This document shows, piece after piece, positions 13,683-15,644 of a DNA stretch of 15,644 nt. The notes under the pieces were generated by a model. That model saw nothing but the letters and a program-made list of their open reading frames with translations, had not been told where the DNA came from and made no database searches. Source of the stretch: Candidatus Wallbacteria bacterium (GTDB taxonomy: Bacteria > Muiribacteriota > JAQTZZ01); the NCBI GenBank assembly GCA_028711905.1, contig JAQTRI010000032.1, positions 1 to 15,644 of the forward strand. Reading direction: 5' to 3'. The stretch's first letter is position 1; the number at the start of each line of letters is the position of its first letter. Position numbers and translations under genes: made by a program.

Positions 13683-13893
13683 CAACATCCATCCTGAAAA
13701 AACTGTTTATTACAACGGATCCTTTGTGCTGGATGTCATGCGCGAACATAAAAAGCTCGATTTGCTTGACCTTTACGCAGAGGTTGTAAAGAAAAGGGAA
13801 ATGACCATGCCGGTTCTGCTGCTGTGCCTTGACTGGCTTTTTCTTCTTGATCTGATCACAATGAGTGGAAGCAGGGTGGAATTATGTTCTTGA
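13669..13893 (+). CDS. ABC-three-component system middle component (MC6-like)
   Basis: The 74-residue protein overlaps the end of the SMEK gene by 14 bases. ATG 13669 is chosen over ATG 13666 because AGGAG (13658-13662) is then six bases away. The opening MLVPDNIHPEKTVYYNGSFVLDVM matches ABC-3C middle components of the MC6 type ([ML]-[LV]-P-D-x-[IH]). The rest (LDLLDLYAEVV, then MPVLLLCLDWLFLLDLI) fits a small winged-helix-like fold that links the ATPase and the effector protein. The hydrophobic LLLCLDWLFLLDLI stretch is better read as a buried helix than as a membrane span. It overlaps the ATPase start by 10 bases. Its size, position and motif together make the identification firm; the exact MC subclass is less sure. 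Confidence 0.82.
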   Translation: MLVPDNIHPEKTVYYNGSFVLDVMREHKKLDLLDLYAEVVKKREMTMPVLLLCLDWLFLLDLITMSGSRVELCS

Positions 13894-15605
13894 AATCTCT
13901 GATCATTACTCATGGAGACGGTAAAATTATCAGGGATATCGAGTTTCATTCCGGGCTGAATCTGATAGTTGACGACACACCAGTGGTCAGCGGCAAAGAA
14001 ACCGGCAATAATGTGGGCAAGACCACTGTGTTGAAGCTTGTTGATTACTGCCTTGGCGATGATGCCAAGGGTATTTATTCGGACGAAGAGCACAAGAAAA
14101 ACGAGTACAAGCTGGTCAAGGATTTTCTGATCAACAGCAAAGTGCTTGTGACATTGATTCTCAAGGAAGACCTGTCCCGGCCTGAATCCAGAGAAGTCAG
14201 AATCGATCGTAACTTTATGCCGCGCAGGAGTCGAGTTCAGCAGGTTGACTGCGTAGAAATGAAAGATACGGGTTTTGACGAAGCTCTTACCTCGATTCTG
14301 TTCCCCGGTCATTATGGAAAAAAACCGACATTCAGGCAGATGATCGCTCATAACATCAGATACAAAAGCGAGAGTATCAGTAACACCCTTAAAAATCTGA
14401 ATAGATATACCCGTGATGACGAGTATGAAACCCTTTACCTTTTCCTTCTGGGGTGTGACTTTGAGCACGGTGATTCCAAACAGGAGTTACGCACCAAGAT
14501 CGACATGGAAGAAAAGTTCAAGAAGCGTTTAGAAGCTGAACAGACCAAATCCGCATACGAATCTGCCCTGAGTATTCTGAACTTGGAGATCGATGAACTG
14601 GAAGCCAAAAGAGCAGCGTTTTGTCTGAATCCCGATTTTGAGAAAAGTCTGGTTGAACTGAACCAGATCAAGTATGAAATCAATCGCCTGACATCCGATA
14701 TCTGCCGCCTGAACATCAGAAAGAACCTGATTCTGGAAGCACAGAAAGAGCAGCAGAGCAATGTTTCAAGGATCGACACGCAGCAACTGCGGCAGATTTA
14801 CCAGCAGGCTACTGCGTTAGTTTCAGGAATTCAGAAAACCTTTGAAGAACTGAATGAATTTCACAACAGCATGGTGGAATCCAAAGTGCGTTTCATTACC
14901 AAAGAGTTACCGGCTATCGAGCGGGGGTTAAAGTCCGTACATGAAAATCTGAATCGACTTGTAGCCAGGGAAACTGAGTTGAGCCGGGTAATCACACAGA
15001 GCGATGCATTTGAAAACTTCGAGGATCTGGTCAAAGCGTTGAACGAAAGGTACCAGCAAAAAGGCGCATATGAAAAGACTCTGCAGCAGTTAGAACAGAC
15101 TGAATCGACACTATCCGGTTTCAACGAGCAACTCGCAGCTATCGACAACGAATTGTTTTCCGAAGAATTTGCGCTGAAGGTCAAGGAGCAAGTCAACAAA
15201 TTCAATCGCTACTTTTCTTCGGTGTCTCAGGAATTGTACGGTGAAAAGTACGCGCTGAAAGCTGACCCGGAAACCACCAAAGGCCGCCGATTGTATAAGT
15301 TCACGGCTTTCAACCTGAATTTCAGCACTGGGAAAAAGCAAGGCGAAATCTCTTGCTTTGACATTGCATATACACTTTTTGCCGATGCGGAAGATATCCC
15401 CTGCATGCACTTCCTGCTGAATGACAAGAAAGAACTGATGCACGATAATCAGCTGCTGAAAATTGCCGGGCTTGTTGAGAGAAAAGGAATCCAGTTTGTT
15501 GCTTCCATACTGAAGGACAAGCTCCCGCGGGAGTTAAACAACGAAAAGTATTTTGTGCTTAGATTGTCGCAGGTAGATAAGTTGTTCAGGATAGAGAAGC
15601 ATTAA
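13884..15605 (+). CDS. ABC-3C ATPase, coiled-coil ABC protein of the DUF2326 type
   Basis: The 573-residue cytoplasmic protein is built like SMC/RecN-type ATPases. The N-terminal half-site has FHSGLNLIVDD and Walker A TGNNVGKTT (40-48, Lys46), in which the usual first Gly is Thr, as tolerated in this family. After a head segment (about 60-200) come two coiled-coil stretches (about 200-295 and 320-440). The C-terminal DUF2326 region (about 440-573) has GEISCFDIAYTLF (487-499, signature-like), the Walker-B-like strand CMHFLLND (507-514, no following Glu), HDNQLLKI and GIQFVASILKDKLP (535-548). ATG 13884 follows AGGGTGGA and overlaps the middle component. In ABC-3C systems this subunit is thought to sense invading nucleic acid or nucleoprotein and drive the effector. 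It ends 39 bases before the window edge with no terminator seen. Confidence 0.9.
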   Translation: MFLKSLIITHGDGKIIRDIEFHSGLNLIVDDTPVVSGKETGNNVGKTTVLKLVDYCLGDDAKGIYSDEEHKKNEYKLVKDFLINSKVLVTLILKEDLSRPESREVRIDRNFMPRRSRVQQVDCVEMKDTGFDEALTSILFPGHYGKKPTFRQMIAHNIRYKSESISNTLKNLNRYTRDDEYETLYLFLLGCDFEHGDSKQELRTKIDMEEKFKKRLEAEQTKSAYESALSILNLEIDELEAKRAAFCLNPDFEKSLVELNQIKYEINRLTSDICRLNIRKNLILEAQKEQQSNVSRIDTQQLRQIYQQATALVSGIQKTFEELNEFHNSMVESKVRFITKELPAIERGLKSVHENLNRLVARETELSRVITQSDAFENFEDLVKALNERYQQKGAYEKTLQQLEQTESTLSGFNEQLAAIDNELFSEEFALKVKEQVNKFNRYFSSVSQELYGEKYALKADPETTKGRRLYKFTAFNLNFSTGKKQGEISCFDIAYTLFADAEDIPCMHFLLNDKKELMHDNQLLKIAGLVERKGIQFVASILKDKLPRELNNEKYFVLRLSQVDKLFRIEKH

Positions 15606-15644
15606 TGATTACAAAGAAGCAGTAAGTAGACAAAGTATGCTGTT

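Noticed and set aside
13773..14468. Open frame of 231 codons on the minus strand opposite the ABC-3C ATPase
   Set aside because: It overlaps the conserved Walker A region of a firmly identified gene and shows no domain of its own.

Overview
The window looks like chromosomal DNA of a diderm (Gram-negative-type) bacterium that I cannot place in a phylum. Evidence for an outer membrane is a lipobox-bearing BamD-like TPR lipoprotein (10007-10864) next to a secreted, aromatic-rich, probably beta-barrel protein (8998-9963). Against an ordinary proteobacterium is the block ecfA-ecfT-truA-rplM-rpsI, an arrangement familiar from Firmicutes, Thermotogae and Synergistetes, and the ApbE / NusG-domain-II / Gx-transporter cluster. 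An uncultured deep-branching diderm lineage is a reasonable guess, but only a guess.

Layout. (1) 1-4913, plus strand: 3' part of mazG, a small two-helix membrane protein, a strong intergenic hairpin, then a tightly packed operon of ECF transporter ATPase, ECF transmembrane subunit, pseudouridine synthase TruA, ribosomal proteins L13 and S9, and a secreted protein of unknown function. (2) 4922-8863, minus strand: reading 5' to 3', a conserved-TM-helix channel-like protein, ApbE flavin transferase, a NusG-domain-II membrane protein, a Gx-family membrane protein (all four overlapping), and a five-helix membrane protein with its own consensus promoter and probably a leaderless message. (3) 8998-11808, plus strand: the barrel-like protein, the BamD-like lipoprotein, an intergenic region bearing heptanucleotide repeats in two orientations, and a secreted coiled-coil protein ended by a clear intrinsic terminator. 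(4) 11867-12716: about 850 bases with no credible gene, full of inverted repeats: two copies of a roughly 50-bp REP-like hairpin, further copies of its terminal heptamer, and a perfect 40-bp AT-rich palindrome. (5) 12717-15605, plus strand: a complete three-gene ABC-three-component (ABC-3C) system made of a SMEK-domain protein with the ABC-3C C-terminal region, a 74-residue middle component, and a coiled-coil ABC ATPase of the DUF2326 type.

How they work together. Regions 1-3 are mainly housekeeping and envelope functions. The minus-strand cluster points to covalent flavinylation and redox chemistry outside the cytoplasm, though its flavoprotein substrate is not in the window. The ABC-3C operon is the accessory element of most interest: the family is predicted from comparative genomics to act in biological conflict (phage or plasmid defence). 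Here the ATPase would act as the sensor or motor and the SMEK protein as the effector or target-engaging part. It sits directly downstream of the repeat-rich non-coding island, as expected for an acquired module.
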